This document shows positions 46,833 through 57,094 of a stretch of DNA of 64,000 nucleotides, one piece after another. A program made the position numbers and the translations under genes. This DNA is from Norana najaformis (lineage: Eukaryota; Annelida; Clitellata; Crassiclitellata; Hormogastridae). Position 1 is the first letter of the stretch; every line of letters starts with the position of its first letter. The stretch lies in assembly GCA_964023275.1 (NCBI GenBank), contig OZ029915.1, positions 14,886,712-14,950,711 of the forward strand, given 5' to 3'. The notes beneath the pieces were generated by a model. That model had not been told where the DNA came from and searched no databases. It saw only the letters and a program-made list of their open reading frames with translations.

Positions 46833-48518
46833 TCAGAAATCTTTATATCTTTTCTTCTTCCCTTCAAAGCTCCTTTTAGAACTGTTTCTCTTGTACACTG
46901 CTTGTGGTTCTTCCCTATGCAACATCCAGCAGTAGTCTGCTATCATGTTAACGTTCCACTGACCCTGATACCTCCGTTCCATTTCCTTTATGTCCTGGTG
47001 GAATCTCTCTCCTTGTTCTTCACTGACAGCACCTAGATTTTCTGGGAAATAGCTTAGATGGGAGTTCAAAAAGTGGAGCTTCAAGCTCATTGAGCAGCCC
47101 AAGGCTTTCAAGTTCTTCATCATGTTTCCTACGATGTTCTCGAAGTCACTGTCTCTATAGTTGCCAAGAAACTTCTTTACCACTTCTTTAAAGGATTGCC
47201 AAGCCGATCTCTCAATTTCTTTCATTTTGGTATCAAATATCTCGTCCCTCATGAGTTTTCGAATGTCAGGACCGACGAAAACCCCTTCTTTTAGCTTCGC
47301 TTCTGACAACCGTGGAAACTTGCTTGCAAGATACTTGAAAGTATCACCATCTTTTGGAAGGGCTTTCACAAACTGCTTCATGATGCCAAGTTTGATGTGA
47401 AGTGGAGGTAAGAGTACTTTTCTTGGCTCCACCAAAGATTCGAAGTGCACGTTCTTTTCTCCTACTTATAGTGTCCTGCTTGGCCACACCTTCTCAGTCC
47501 AGTGCTTGGCTTTAGCACGGCTATCCCATTCGCAGAGGAAACAGGGGTACTTGGTGTAGCCGCCCTGTTGACCAAGGATCATAGAGATCACTTTAAGATC
47601 GCCACAGATGGTCCATTCGTATTTCTTGTAGTTCAGTTTGGTCAGGATGAAGGCTAAATTGTCATACTTCTCTTTCAAATGAACGGAATGTCCAACCGGT
47701 ATAGAGGCGTATTTGTTGCCATTGTGAAGAAGGACAGCTTTTAGACTTCTTTGTGATGAGTCAATGAAGAGTCTCCAATCGTGAGCCTCATGCTGAACTC
47801 TGAACATTTGCATCAGACCGGTAACATCGGAGCAGTAAACAAATTCACCGTCTTGAGAAAAGTAAGGCACGTAGTCTTTCTCTAGGTTTCTAAACCAACT
47901 AAAAGAAGTTCCAGGAGTCAACAAGTTCTTCTCCTGGAGCCTAGAACCTAGCAACTGAGCGGAATCTTTCGAAAGAGCCAGATCTCGAATGAAGTTGTTC
48001 AATTGTGATTGTGAAAACAGTTCGGGCTCACTGCTGTCGTGTGGAAATTCCTCATCAGAATTGCCATTTGACTCACTCCCCGATGGCCCACTCACATCGC
48101 TTAGGCTTTCTGGAGGCAAAGGTATGGGAATACCAGGTCCATGAGACACAGGGCGCAGTGCAGATTCCAGGTTCGGGTAGCAGATTTTGTCTTTGTTTTT
48201 TAAGCTGTATCCCTGTATGTTGCACGAGCAAAAGTAACAGTCATCGCTGTGGTTTCGGGGGTCCCTCCATATCATAGGCACTCCGAAACGAAAAGATTTC
48301 ACCTTACCCTTAGACCACATGCGCAGTCCTTCCACGCAACTGGAACAAACTCGATGTGGGGCCCATGCCTTGTCCTGGTCTCCAAGCCTTACACCGAAGT
48401 ATGCAAAATACACTTTCTTAACAAAGTCCGTGACCTTCCGCTCTTGCTTTTTCACTAACAGTTCGCCACAGATATAACAAAACCTGTCAGGAGAATTAAC
48501 ACATCCTCTTGAAGCCAT
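46833..48518 (-). pseudogene. DDE transposase-like gene, copy 2 (one in-frame stop)
   Basis: 561 codons from MASRGCVNSPDRFCYICGEL to the end, interrupted only by TAA at 47466-47468 (codon 351); both sides are in the same frame. The Met at 48518 is chosen because it aligns with the starts of the other copies, although the open frame extends upstream. Visible parts: C14-x2-C17 and C58-x2-C61 (ZAD-like zinc domain with GDQDKAWAPH), CYFC at 94-97, and an acidic Ser-rich linker at 135-170. The catalytic core has D253 (LFIDSS, followed by LKAVLLHNGN), D307 (CGDLKV), C326-x2-C329, a helical insertion with PPLHIKLG, H482-x4-H487 and E504 (EEQGERFHQD). The C-terminus is Lys/Arg-rich (SKRSFEGKKKRYKDF), a possible nuclear localisation signal. 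Confidence 0.75.
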
Positions 48519-48541
48519 GATAGTCATAAATGTATACACCA

Positions 48542-48591
48542 GACTTAACCCTTTCACGTCGTTAATGTAAAAACCGGACTTAACCCTTTCA
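48542..48591 (-). repeat. 15-bp direct repeat upstream of the copy 2 gene
   Basis: GACTTAACCCTTTCA occurs at 48542-48556 and 48577-48591 (35-bp period), just upstream of the start codon and inside the element. It could be a transposase or host-factor binding site, or simply a local duplication. It is not seen in copies 1 or 3. Confidence 0.6.
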
Positions 48592-48935
48592 GGCCGAGGT
48601 TCAATTTCGCATTTATGAAAACATAACAAGAATTCGGGTGTCTTCATTATTACATTATAATAAAATATATTTTTCATTATGTGCATGTATTTGTAATTGT
48701 GTTTTCAATGTAAAATAGCATTTCTGCGGAAAAATTGAACTTTCCAACAAAAAATCCCAATTTGTGTCAAAACTGTATGTGTTAGAATTTTTACAATATT
48801 TTTCCAGAAATGACCGTGTAAAAATCTATAAGAAGCACCATTTACTTTGAAGAAAAAAATTTCATCGCAGACCTGTGTTATTCGTATTCAGCCGAATAGT
48901 GACAATCACCTATTCGGTACAACCCTAATAATAAT

Positions 48936-50879
48936 ACGAAGAACTGGTTTGTGTCATAGGTCTCAGCAACATCAAATATTGGGCTGAGGGCATCAAAGTG
49001 CAAACAAGGCAGAGACCTACATTCGGATGGAAATGGAAACCGGCTTCCAGAAAGTACAAAAATCGGCCACTTCCAGCCTACATTGGTAAACGAGATGATG
49101 TTTCCAATCAGCATATCTAGTCTGATACAGGAACCTATCTTACTTCGCATCCGATTTAAACAGTAGCCCAAACTAAGTATTAATTCGAATGAACATTTCT
49201 TTAGAGAAACTAATATAATGTAATTACTGCTTTTCGTCTCTAAATGCTTTTGTTAACTTAGGATAACTTATTAAAATATTCAGAGAAATAATTGTGTGAT
49301 CGTTTTCTGTCCACATATTTGTCAAAATGCGTAATCGCTCTTTAGATTACGCTATCCGTATAATAATCGTTACATTATATTTTAAAATTAAATACAAGAA
49401 TGAATTATTCTCGAAGACGTTTTTAATACGCGTCTATTTAAATCTTAGTTGTACAAATCAATCCCGTACACTTAAAATGACACTCACATTCGGCAGAAAA
49501 CGTAAAGATTAGGTATAGACTGCCGGTTATTAAACATGCTGCTCTGTTAAGATGCTAACTTAACAGCGTTAGTCCGTTGTTTCTACACGCTGACGTGTCG
49601 GACATGGACGTCACGCTGTTGTTTGCTCGTAGGAGCAGAGCTGAAATGTAATGAAAAACATCGCAATTTCTCAGGGCCATATAAAAGCTGCGTCACAGAG
49701 ACCAGGTTATTGACCGGCGCCACATCGAATAGAGTCCGCGACCCAAGTTTTTGGGTGAGTTTCGGTGCAAGATCAGAATCCAGTGAGTGGTCAGGCCGGA
49801 GGAGATAGCATGTTGCTCAGGTGGAAAGCAACAGAGGTCTTAGTGTAAAACTGTTAGGTTGTTGATCGTTATATTGTTGTCATTCGAATACCGATGCCTT
49901 TCAAGCACATTCTAGATTTCCCCTAAGCTGCATTACACCGAACGAGAGCGTTACAATTTCTAAAGAGCCTCGAAGACTACAAAACCGAATCTACTCAAAC
50001 AACTACCTCAGAGTCTAATCTAAGTCTATCATCGGTTCGACAGAATGCAGGTTATTTATATACATATATGCATTTTTAACTCTATTGTTTTCTAACTTTT
50101 TTGGTTGACTGTAGGACTACTAGTCCAAGAACAACTAAGCACGAGTATATTCTCAGTTCCGTTCTTCCGTTTTTACATTGCTCGATCTATATATATAGTA
50201 GTATTCAGCCTACACAAATATCCATGCCTTTAATACATGGCGACAGTCAGTCTGTCTGAGGTGCATTAATCGGACCCTTCAATATGAACCTTCACCTCTC
50301 TCATAAATTAGTCCTACGTTCATGTGCGTCTTTACCGACAAGCTGATTACCCTTGTCAATCAAACCCGGATATCCACACATCATGAGTCAAAATACCTGC
50401 AGGCCTACATCAGCTTCCGAAGTGCCTATAATAAAGCATACTTCTCATAAGTAAATCACAACAGCTTACTTATTAACTAAAATCTCCTTTGTGAAAGTAG
50501 AATGGTCCAGAATCGGGTGCGAGATAGAATAGTTTGAAAAGTGTGGTTTCAGTATGGATTAAAACTCTCAAAGACAGAGGGCAAGCTCCAGTTTACGGGT
50601 GAAAGGGAGCTAACGGAGGTATTTCGGGAGTTCGTTCCAGATCAGCGTAGATAAAAGGAGCGATTGCAAAATTTTAGAGAGGAAGCAAATGGAGACCGAG
50701 AAAGAGAAAGGCATGAGGAAGAACAAGTTTATTTGTTCAATGGGCAAAGATTTACCTCCATCCGATTTTTCTATTTAACTGTTGTAATCTTTGTTGTTAC
50801 CATAGCAAAACTAACAGATATCACTATGATGTTTTGGCTCTCTCCGTACCATATAATAAATAAAATAACAGCCGGTTTC
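48936..50879. other. No gene recognised
   Basis: Non-repetitive AT-rich sequence by eye. Short open frames at 49327-49512, 49623-49808 and 50664-50882 have no recognisable motifs. Confidence 0.5.
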
Positions 50880-51240
50880 TGAAAAGCAGATAACGACCCC
50901 TAACCCATAGCAGTGTCATATAACAGCAATAGATTGGCAAAAGTTCACCCACAAAGTCCTTAATTAGAGACAGTGGCAGAGGGTCGAGCTCACGCGACTT
51001 CGACAGCGACGGCAGCAGCAACTGAATCAAGTCTTCGGTGGAGATAGGGTCTAATTTTGACATCCTGCAGTCGGTGGGAGAGAAGGACGACAGGGAGAGC
51101 CTTCAACTGAGCGACAGACTGAGTCAACCTTTTGACTAGGAACTCGAGTTAGACCGTGGCTGTGAATGACGTTTGTATGGAAATTTCTGTTGCAGTAGAG
51201 CGGCCTAGTAAGGTGGAAAACGATTACTAAGTCGCCGAGG
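50880..51240 (-). mobile_element. LINE fragment before the RT domain
   Basis: The minus-strand frame ISTEDLIQLLLPSLSKSREL then DPLPLSLIKDFVGELLPI is the conserved segment just upstream of RT in CR1/L2-type LINEs. Neither RT nor a 3' tail follows, so it is an isolated internal piece, cut at about 50880. From 51241 to 52200 nothing is recognised. Confidence 0.6.
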
Positions 51241-52225
51241 GTAATCTTTGTCTTTTTCGATCACTTTCTTCCAGTAAAGCATCTCCTTTTCCATGAACAG
51301 GCCATGCATTTGTCTTGTCAAATCTTTACTGGACTAGAGTAAGAATATAACATTCACAGTAAACGTTGCAGAACTAGTAGGCCCTATGGTAGGTTAACAC
51401 AAAGTACAATCAAAACAGGAAAACTATTTAAGTAAATCTACAACGTCCAGATGGAAAGAAGCTCAGTGAGCTTATTAGGCCTTCCCACTCAGATGCATGC
51501 ACACAATAATCTCAAAGAGTTAATGCCCAATGATATCAATTAAAGTGTCAATAATGGAAAAGAAGATAATTATAATTAGATATTAATTTTTTGATAGTAG
51601 ACATTTTTTATTCTTAATGTGATAAGAACTTTGAATTTTCTTCCTACACCGTTCCAAAGCTTAGAATCCTGTACAGTAATCGTAGACTTACAAAGTTATG
51701 TACAAAAGTACTCGTTGTAACAGTTACTTTTTCCAGTGTGAAAGTGAAAGTTCCTGAAAATAGAAGATATACGGGCATGAAAGTTCATGGCACAAAAGAT
51801 TCTGATGATTTTTCCTGAATTGCATGTAGTCTTGATGGAGAATTAGTATAACACCCTGCCCAAATTAATTTACAGTATTGTAATATATGGAAGTATCATG
51901 AGGAGTAAAGAGGTTTAGAATAGATGTGGAAAGAAAAAATCAATTTAGTCATAAGTCCAGTCGACTTTGAAAGTTCACATTAAATTACTTTGATGTGACA
52001 TTCCCACTTAAAACCATCATACAGACATGCATAGATACATCCCAGTGTGTATGAAATGCATGTATTGGAAATCACTGCGAACATCATTAACTCCTATAAA
52101 TAAGATCGACAAACCAGTTCACATTAACTGTACTTTGGTCATAGTGAACAATTTGAAATGAACCAGATGCGACCTTAAACTATAGACCCCTAACCGAATG
52201 TCGCACAAAAGAATCCTTGCACACA

Positions 52226-52403
52226 GGCATAAATACACAGTCTCTCTATCTCTCTCGCACACACGCCGCGTAGCAACTAGCGCATTTTCGGAGCAAGGCT
52301 GGTAGAACTTTGCTCCTCATCTTTTAAACCGCTGTAATCAACTCGGACCAGTTCGCATCAAAAGCCACTCTGCTTCGTACCAGATTACGTCAAAGAGAAC
52401 ATC
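52226..52403 (+). promoter_or_regulatory. Candidate promoter and 5' UTR of the MIOX gene
   Basis: A TATA-like CATAAATA at about 52228 is followed 25-35 bases later by a pyrimidine-rich TCTCTCTATCTCTCTCGCAC stretch that could be the start site. An untranslated leader without upstream ATG then leads to the candidate exon 1. This rests on position and composition only. Confidence 0.25.
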
Positions 52404-52421
52404 ATGAACCACTTTGTGACA
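52404..52421 (+). CDS. MIOX: Candidate MIOX exon 1 (six codons)
   Basis: ATGAACCACTTTGTGACA is followed by GTAAGT, a strong splice donor, leaving phase 0. Exon 2 at 59708 opens in phase 0 after TTTTAG. Joined, they would give a short N-terminal leader before the conserved DPSDKFRP segment, similar in length to the leader of vertebrate MIOX. There is no sequence conservation to lean on in six codons, so this is a model built on splice signals and phase. Confidence 0.35.
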
Positions 52422-52996
52422 GTAAGTGGAAATTATCGTTTTGTATATGTGCTTCTAAATATCTTATATTGAATTTTATTTGACATAGCTGCTGTACTTC
52501 GGGCGCTCTCTATGTATGACGTCAAGTTTAGAAAATGTCTACTAACTTCACTTCCAAATTATGTTCGCGAAGCACAAGACTTTCGCTGCGCTGACTGATG
52601 ACATATGACCAGAAGCCCTAATCCCATGAATAGCATGAAGGTGGAAGAGTGTCATAAGATTATTAACAGTACAACCGTCCCCAGATAATAGTCTTTAACA
52701 GTCATATACTAATAGCAGATACTAGTCTTTGCTCACCCACAATTGTCTGTGAGGAAGGCAAAGAGAAACCACCTCACTCATCTCATCCCCGATTGGCATA
52801 AAGCCAATGGACCTGCCTTCGGGCTGAGAACTCATCGTCAGTCTTTAACAAGTGCATTATAATAGCAGATAGAAGTGTTGACTCTGCAGACAGTGTCGTA
52901 AAAATTGGTGAGCCTGACATGCAGCATTAGTGAGCCTAACGATTTATGAGACAACAATGCTGCCTTTTATAGACAAAATTTTATGTAGCCTTTAAC
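52422..52996. other. No gene recognised (putative MIOX intron)
   Basis: Non-repetitive by eye, with no protein motif. A CTCATC-rich stretch near 52770-52830 shows no known element boundary. Confidence 0.4.
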
Positions 52997-53268
52997 CAGT
53001 CCATGTTTGAAGGTGGGCCAGAGCCAGTCCTTGTTTGAAGGTGGCCGGAACCTGTCCTTGTTTGAAGGTGGGCACAACCTGTCCTTGTTTGAAGGTGGGC
53101 CAGAACCTGTCCTTGTTTGGAAGTGGGCCAGAACCAGTCCTTGTTTGAAGGTGGGCCAGAGCCAGTCCTTGTTTGAAGGTGGGCCAGAACCTGTCCTTGT
53201 TTGGAAGTGGGCCAGAACCAGTCCTTGTTTGAAGGTGGGCCAGAACCAGTCCTTGTTTGAAGGTGGGG
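52997..53268. repeat. 28-bp minisatellite, about 10 units
   Basis: The unit CAGTCCTTGTTTGAAGGTGG plus GCCAGAAC repeats about ten times, with one-base-shorter units early on. A variant TTGGAAG unit recurs every three units (84 bp), a higher-order pattern that restores the reading frame. The 101- to 117-codon frames on both strands are produced by the repeat. From 53269 to 54000 nothing is recognised. Confidence 0.9.
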
Positions 53269-53999
53269 CACAATTTCGCGGCAGTGGAGAAAAATTTGAA
53301 AAACAGCGGTAACGACACGGTAATGGGCAAGCATTAGGCGGTAATACCGAGATATTTGAAATAAAATTGCAGTACTACAACCGTAGTGGTAAAAAATAAA
53401 TTTGACTTATTAATTAACAACCTAAGCATGGCTGCATGGGCTCAATTTTTGTCATTCTTTTCTCATGTTTATTTTGCAAGATTAGGTCGCAAACTGGAAA
53501 GCTAATTGTTACAGAAAGTCAAATGGTTACGCTTAGCAAACCACAGGAAGAAATTTTAAGAGAAGAAGAATTGGTAAACTGAAAGTATGAGTCAGTTGCC
53601 GTTGTTCTAGCAAGAATTTTAGAGTTGTTCCTGTATTGTGAATAAATGGAGAAGTTAGGATGGCTGGGAGTATTTTAGCGACTTAGGCAAGCGAAAGGCT
53701 CTCACATTCTGTTTGTTGGGTATTTTAGCCAATAAAAAGATTTGAGGTCATGACTAATGTGATGATCTCTAGCGGATCTATTAACAACACGCGCTAGAGC
53801 GTTCGAGATTGATTGGATTGAAAACGGTTGATTTGGATGGTGTCTATCTTCAGCAACAGCGATTTACTGTAGTTAAGAGTATACCCTATGCTGGTGTCAA
53901 TGGCAGAGGCGGTTTTTAGGCATAATCAAAAACTCTACGAAGCTCATCGATGTGCAAGAAGCAAAAGCGGGATAGATTGGTGCTGAGGTTAGAGAACTG

Positions 54000-54090
54000 T
54001 AATGTGCAATTGCAATTGTAAATTTGTATAGCGCCGCTTCCAGAGATGGTCGATGCCACTACAACTACACAGAAGCGCTGTCTATGCTTG
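54000..54090 (-). repeat. Old LINE 3' tail
   Basis: CAATTGCAATTGTAAATTTG then TATAGCGCCGCTTCCAGAG and a block ending AGAAGCGCTGTC belong to the same tail family as 45473-45565. Confidence 0.5.
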
Positions 54091-54173
54091 CCTAAATAAT
54101 TTCTAATGTCATTAAGAACATCCGTAAGCAAACAGTGCGCAGATAGAAACCCACGGATTGCCATCCATAGTTC

Positions 54174-54530
54174 TCAGTTGACACCATGTTCAGAGTTCCT
54201 GATTTGTGTTGCGTCGAGGACGAGGAACGACAACAACTAATGTAGTTCGTAACACAGGGTTGCCTCAGCGCCCGGCGCTATCTCGTAGATAGTAGAAAGG
54301 GATTCGCCCAAACATCCCTCGAACCACCAGCTCTCTGCAGGACAGACATTCGTCAGTAGTCGACTGATTGGTCATAGAACTTCTCCGTGATAGATGGTCG
54401 ATGCCATTACAAAGATTCTCCTCGCCTTTCCTGCACCGAATTCAAGAATTTCCAGTTGCGAGTGGCAAACATAGATCTGGGGTTTGGCACTGTCGAACTA
54501 GGAACCTATCCACCCTTACAGGTGGACCGG
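54174..54530 (+). repeat. Interspersed repeat (SINE-like), copy 2
   Basis: It shares ordered blocks with 31769-32110: ACACCATGTTCAGAGTTCCTG, a GACAGACATTCGTCAGTAG block, CGACTGATTGGTCATAGAAC, a GGTCGATGCCA block and CCGAATTCAAGAATTTCCAG. It extends further, ending in a CTTACAGGTGGACC block also seen at 4440-4465. It is probably a SINE or short LINE-derived repeat. From 54531 to 54976 nothing is recognised. Confidence 0.5.
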
Positions 54531-55328
54531 CCCAAAATGGCGGTCAGGCTACTATAACTTGCTACAGAAAAACACAAAAAAAGAACACAAGAAATCCACG
54601 GCAGACTTCATAAACAACTCTGAAACCCAGACTCTGAGACAGTAGAAGTCCGAACATGGAAGAATTATCAAAGAAATATAGCATATGAGGAAATAATCCA
54701 TAAAAATTACACTATAGGCTAAATAACAACGACCTTGGCTTTGGACATGCGTACAGACAGGAGAAGGTAAGATTTTTGATATATAAAAAACGCATACAGT
54801 TACGTAAAGGAGAGTTGGTGGTGAATTTGCCTGAACTGATGTGTTGGTCAATGAGCATGCATTCAGGTTTATAAGATCAAATGTCAACCACAAAGAGATG
54901 TGAGTGACTAGAAAACGAAGGCAATAGTTGTCGATTATCATGTGGTTTTACCCGCCAAGACAATAGGTGACGTTTATAACACTGGATCACACGAAAATTG
55001 TTTCGCCTGCTACTAGGCATATGTTATGTGTACTACACTAAATCGAATCTGCTGATTCCAAATCTGAAGTCAGATTTTGTGTAGCACGTCAGGATCTTAA
55101 GATATGCAGCATACATGCTAATAATTATGCAAACTCTTTACAGAACTAGTATTTCCTTATAACTGTGTAATTATGCAAACTCAGAGTATTCATAACAAGA
55201 AACAAAATGTTATTCTTTTATAACTTGGAAATTAAAATATGTTTTAAAATGTAATATAAATATATGTATGTTACTCAGATGAAAGCATACATTTCGAAAT
55301 TTTTTCTCTAGCTTAACTCTATACGAGT

Positions 55329-57000
55329 TCAAAAGTGCTTTAGACACTTGCTCTTGCGCTTGTGTGTGGCCGCTGTTGCCCGCTGCAGAAACCAGCAGTA
55401 ATCGCCCATCATGTTGGAATTGCAGTGGCCCTGATATCTTGCTTCAAAGGTGGAGATGTCTTGATGGAATCTCTCTCCATGCTCATCGCTTGCATCACCC
55501 AAGTTTGGTGGGAAAAAATCCAGATGGGAATGTAAGAAATGTATTTTTAGTGACATCCGGCAGCCGAGTTGCTTATATGCTGTTAGCATGTTGCTAACGA
55601 GTTCAGCATAGTTCTCAGCTCGGTGATTCCCAAGGAAGTTTTGCACCACCAACGTACATGCATTCCAAGCGGCAAATTCCAGTGGGTTGAGCTTGGTTCC
55701 AAATACAGTATCACGCATTAGTTCGCGGATTTCTGGCCCAATAAAAATTCCAACCTTCAGCTTAGCATCAGTTTTGACGGCTCTAAATTTATCTCTCAGA
55801 TACTGGAAGCCTTGTCCAGTACGATCCATTGCCACTACGAAATTCCTCATGAGGCCCAGTTTAATGTGAAGTGGTGGTAAGTACACTTTCAATAGATCAA
55901 CCAATGGTTCGTGTTGCACGTTGTGCCGACCAACAATGTGCTCAGATCTAGGAGGCCACAGTTTCACTTTGTAATGGTTGCTGTCATCACGACTGTTCCA
56001 CAAGCACAAAAAGCACATATGTTTTGTGTACCCAGCTGTAGGCCTAGAATAAGTGCTACCACTTTGAGGTCCGCACAGATGTTCCATTTGTGGTCTGAGT
56101 AGTTGATCACTTTCAAAATGAGTTTCATTGAATCATATGTCTCTTGAGGCCTACAGCGTGGGCTATAGGAACAGACGGCTTTTCGTTATCATTGTGCACC
56201 AACACAGCTTTCAAGCTCGCTTGGCTGGAATCTATGAACAGTCTCCACTGATCAGGAATGTATTCGCAACCTAAATTCAGCATGAGACCGTTCACGTCAG
56301 TACAGAAACAGATATCATTTTCCAGTTTGTAATATGTAGCTAACTGTTTGTGACGATAACGGAAGTGTGATGTTGTGGTACCTTTTTGAAGCAAGTTCCA
56401 CTCCCCTAGTCTGGAGGCTAACAGTTCAGATTTCTCCTTTGACAAAGATAGGTCCCTCACCAGATCATCTAACTCACCTTGCCTTATCAAATGCGGCCTA
56501 CCCTCTTCCAAATCTTGATCACTGGATTCATAAACAGTAACGTCATCTTCTGTATTACCACCAGAACTGTCCGTTTCATCAGCACCCGCAGCAGGCGGAA
56601 ATGGTACTGGATTCTCTTCATCATGTGGCACTGGCTTTAGAGCGGACTCGCAATCAGGATAAACGATTTTAGACTTATTTTTCTTTGAAAATCCAGCAAC
56701 TTTAGTAATGCAGAAATAACAGTCTGCATGATGATTTCTTGGCTCGCGCCACACCATAGGCACAGCAAACGGCATTGAATTCCTTTTGCCATTCAGCCAC
56801 TGTGTAAGCCCAGAGTAGCACACGGTGCAGCAGACATGAGGTGCCCAACTTTTATCCTGGTCTCCGATTTGGCATCCAAAATAATACTTGTAAGCAATCA
56901 TCACTCTCTTAGTTAGCTTCTTGCGCTGGTCACAAAGAGTATATTTACCACAAACATAGCAAAAATTGTCTGAATGGTTAACACAGCCTCGCCTATTCAT
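55329..57000 (-). pseudogene. DDE transposase-like gene, copy 3 (two frame changes)
   Basis: It starts at MNRRGCVNHSDNFCYVCGKY (57000) and runs to HAVGLK near 56146. There a one-base loss shifts the frame; a second loss near 56040 restores it before GYTKHMCFLCLW. Between the two shifts the proper frame shows the second Asp (ICADLKVVALILG). N-terminal part: C-x2-C, GDQDKSWAPHVCCTVC, NSMPFAVPMVWREPRNHHAD then CYFC. First Asp: RLFIDSSQASLKAVLVHN. C-terminal part: LPPLHIKLGLM, FLGNHRAENYAEL, LKIHFLHSHLDFFPPNLG and SDEHGERFHQD (Glu), then a Lys-rich end. It is about as long as copy 2 and keeps all catalytic and zinc residues. It resembles copy 1 more than copy 2. Confidence 0.75.
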
Positions 57001-57070
57001 TTCAAAATTAAATCTCACACACTAGCTACAGCTATATAAGAAAACTTCACCTTCGTTCTACGGAATCTCG

Positions 57071-57094
57071 CCTTATATATTGATGCTGACGTCA
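57071..57094 (-). promoter_or_regulatory. CRE-TATA promoter of transposon copy 3
   Basis: On the minus strand the palindrome TGACGTCA (57087-57094) is followed by a TATATAAG box (57072-57079) and GCGAG, ahead of the start codon at 57000. Order, spacing and the trailing GCGAG are as in copy 1 (37371-37400). Confidence 0.6.

Larger units (their letters stand above)
46572..48877 (-). mobile_element. Undescribed DDE DNA transposon, copy 2 (best preserved gene)
   Basis: The ends are CACAGGCCTGC (46572-46582) and inverted CACAGGTCTGC (48867-48877), 10 of 11 identical. Perfect TTA duplications flank it at 46569-46571 and 48878-48880, inside the hAT MITE. It contains a single minus-strand gene (46833-48518) with a 360-bp upstream region. 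The 2306-bp length is close to copies 1 and 3, but the terminal repeats are shorter and the internal sequence much diverged, so it is a separate subfamily. Confidence 0.85.
46223..48927. mobile_element. hAT-type MITE (396 bp) hosting transposon copy 2
   Basis: The ends TAGGGCTGTACCGAA (46223-46237) and inverted TAGGGTTGTACCGAA (48913-48927) match at 14 of 15 positions. The flanks ATAATAAC (46215-46222) and ATAATAAT (48928-48935) are an 8-bp duplication with one mismatch, as made by hAT transposases. Without the 2.3 kb insertion and one TTA the element is 396 bp and non-coding, and contains CCGAATA palindromes. It therefore predates copy 2. Confidence 0.8.

Noticed and set aside
46657..46935. 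Second transposon gene in copy 2 (92-codon plus-strand frame)
   Set aside because: It overlaps the 3' end of the transposase gene antisense, and no counterpart is evident in copies 1 and 3.
46223..48927. Copy 2 gene as the transposase of the hAT-type element around it
   Set aside because: The inner CACAGG ends with TTA duplications form a separate element, and the same gene type occurs in copies 1 and 3 without hAT ends.
52981..53334. 112- and 117-codon repeat proteins on the minus strand
   Set aside because: 28-bp minisatellite read through in shifting frames; no start context or conserved flank.
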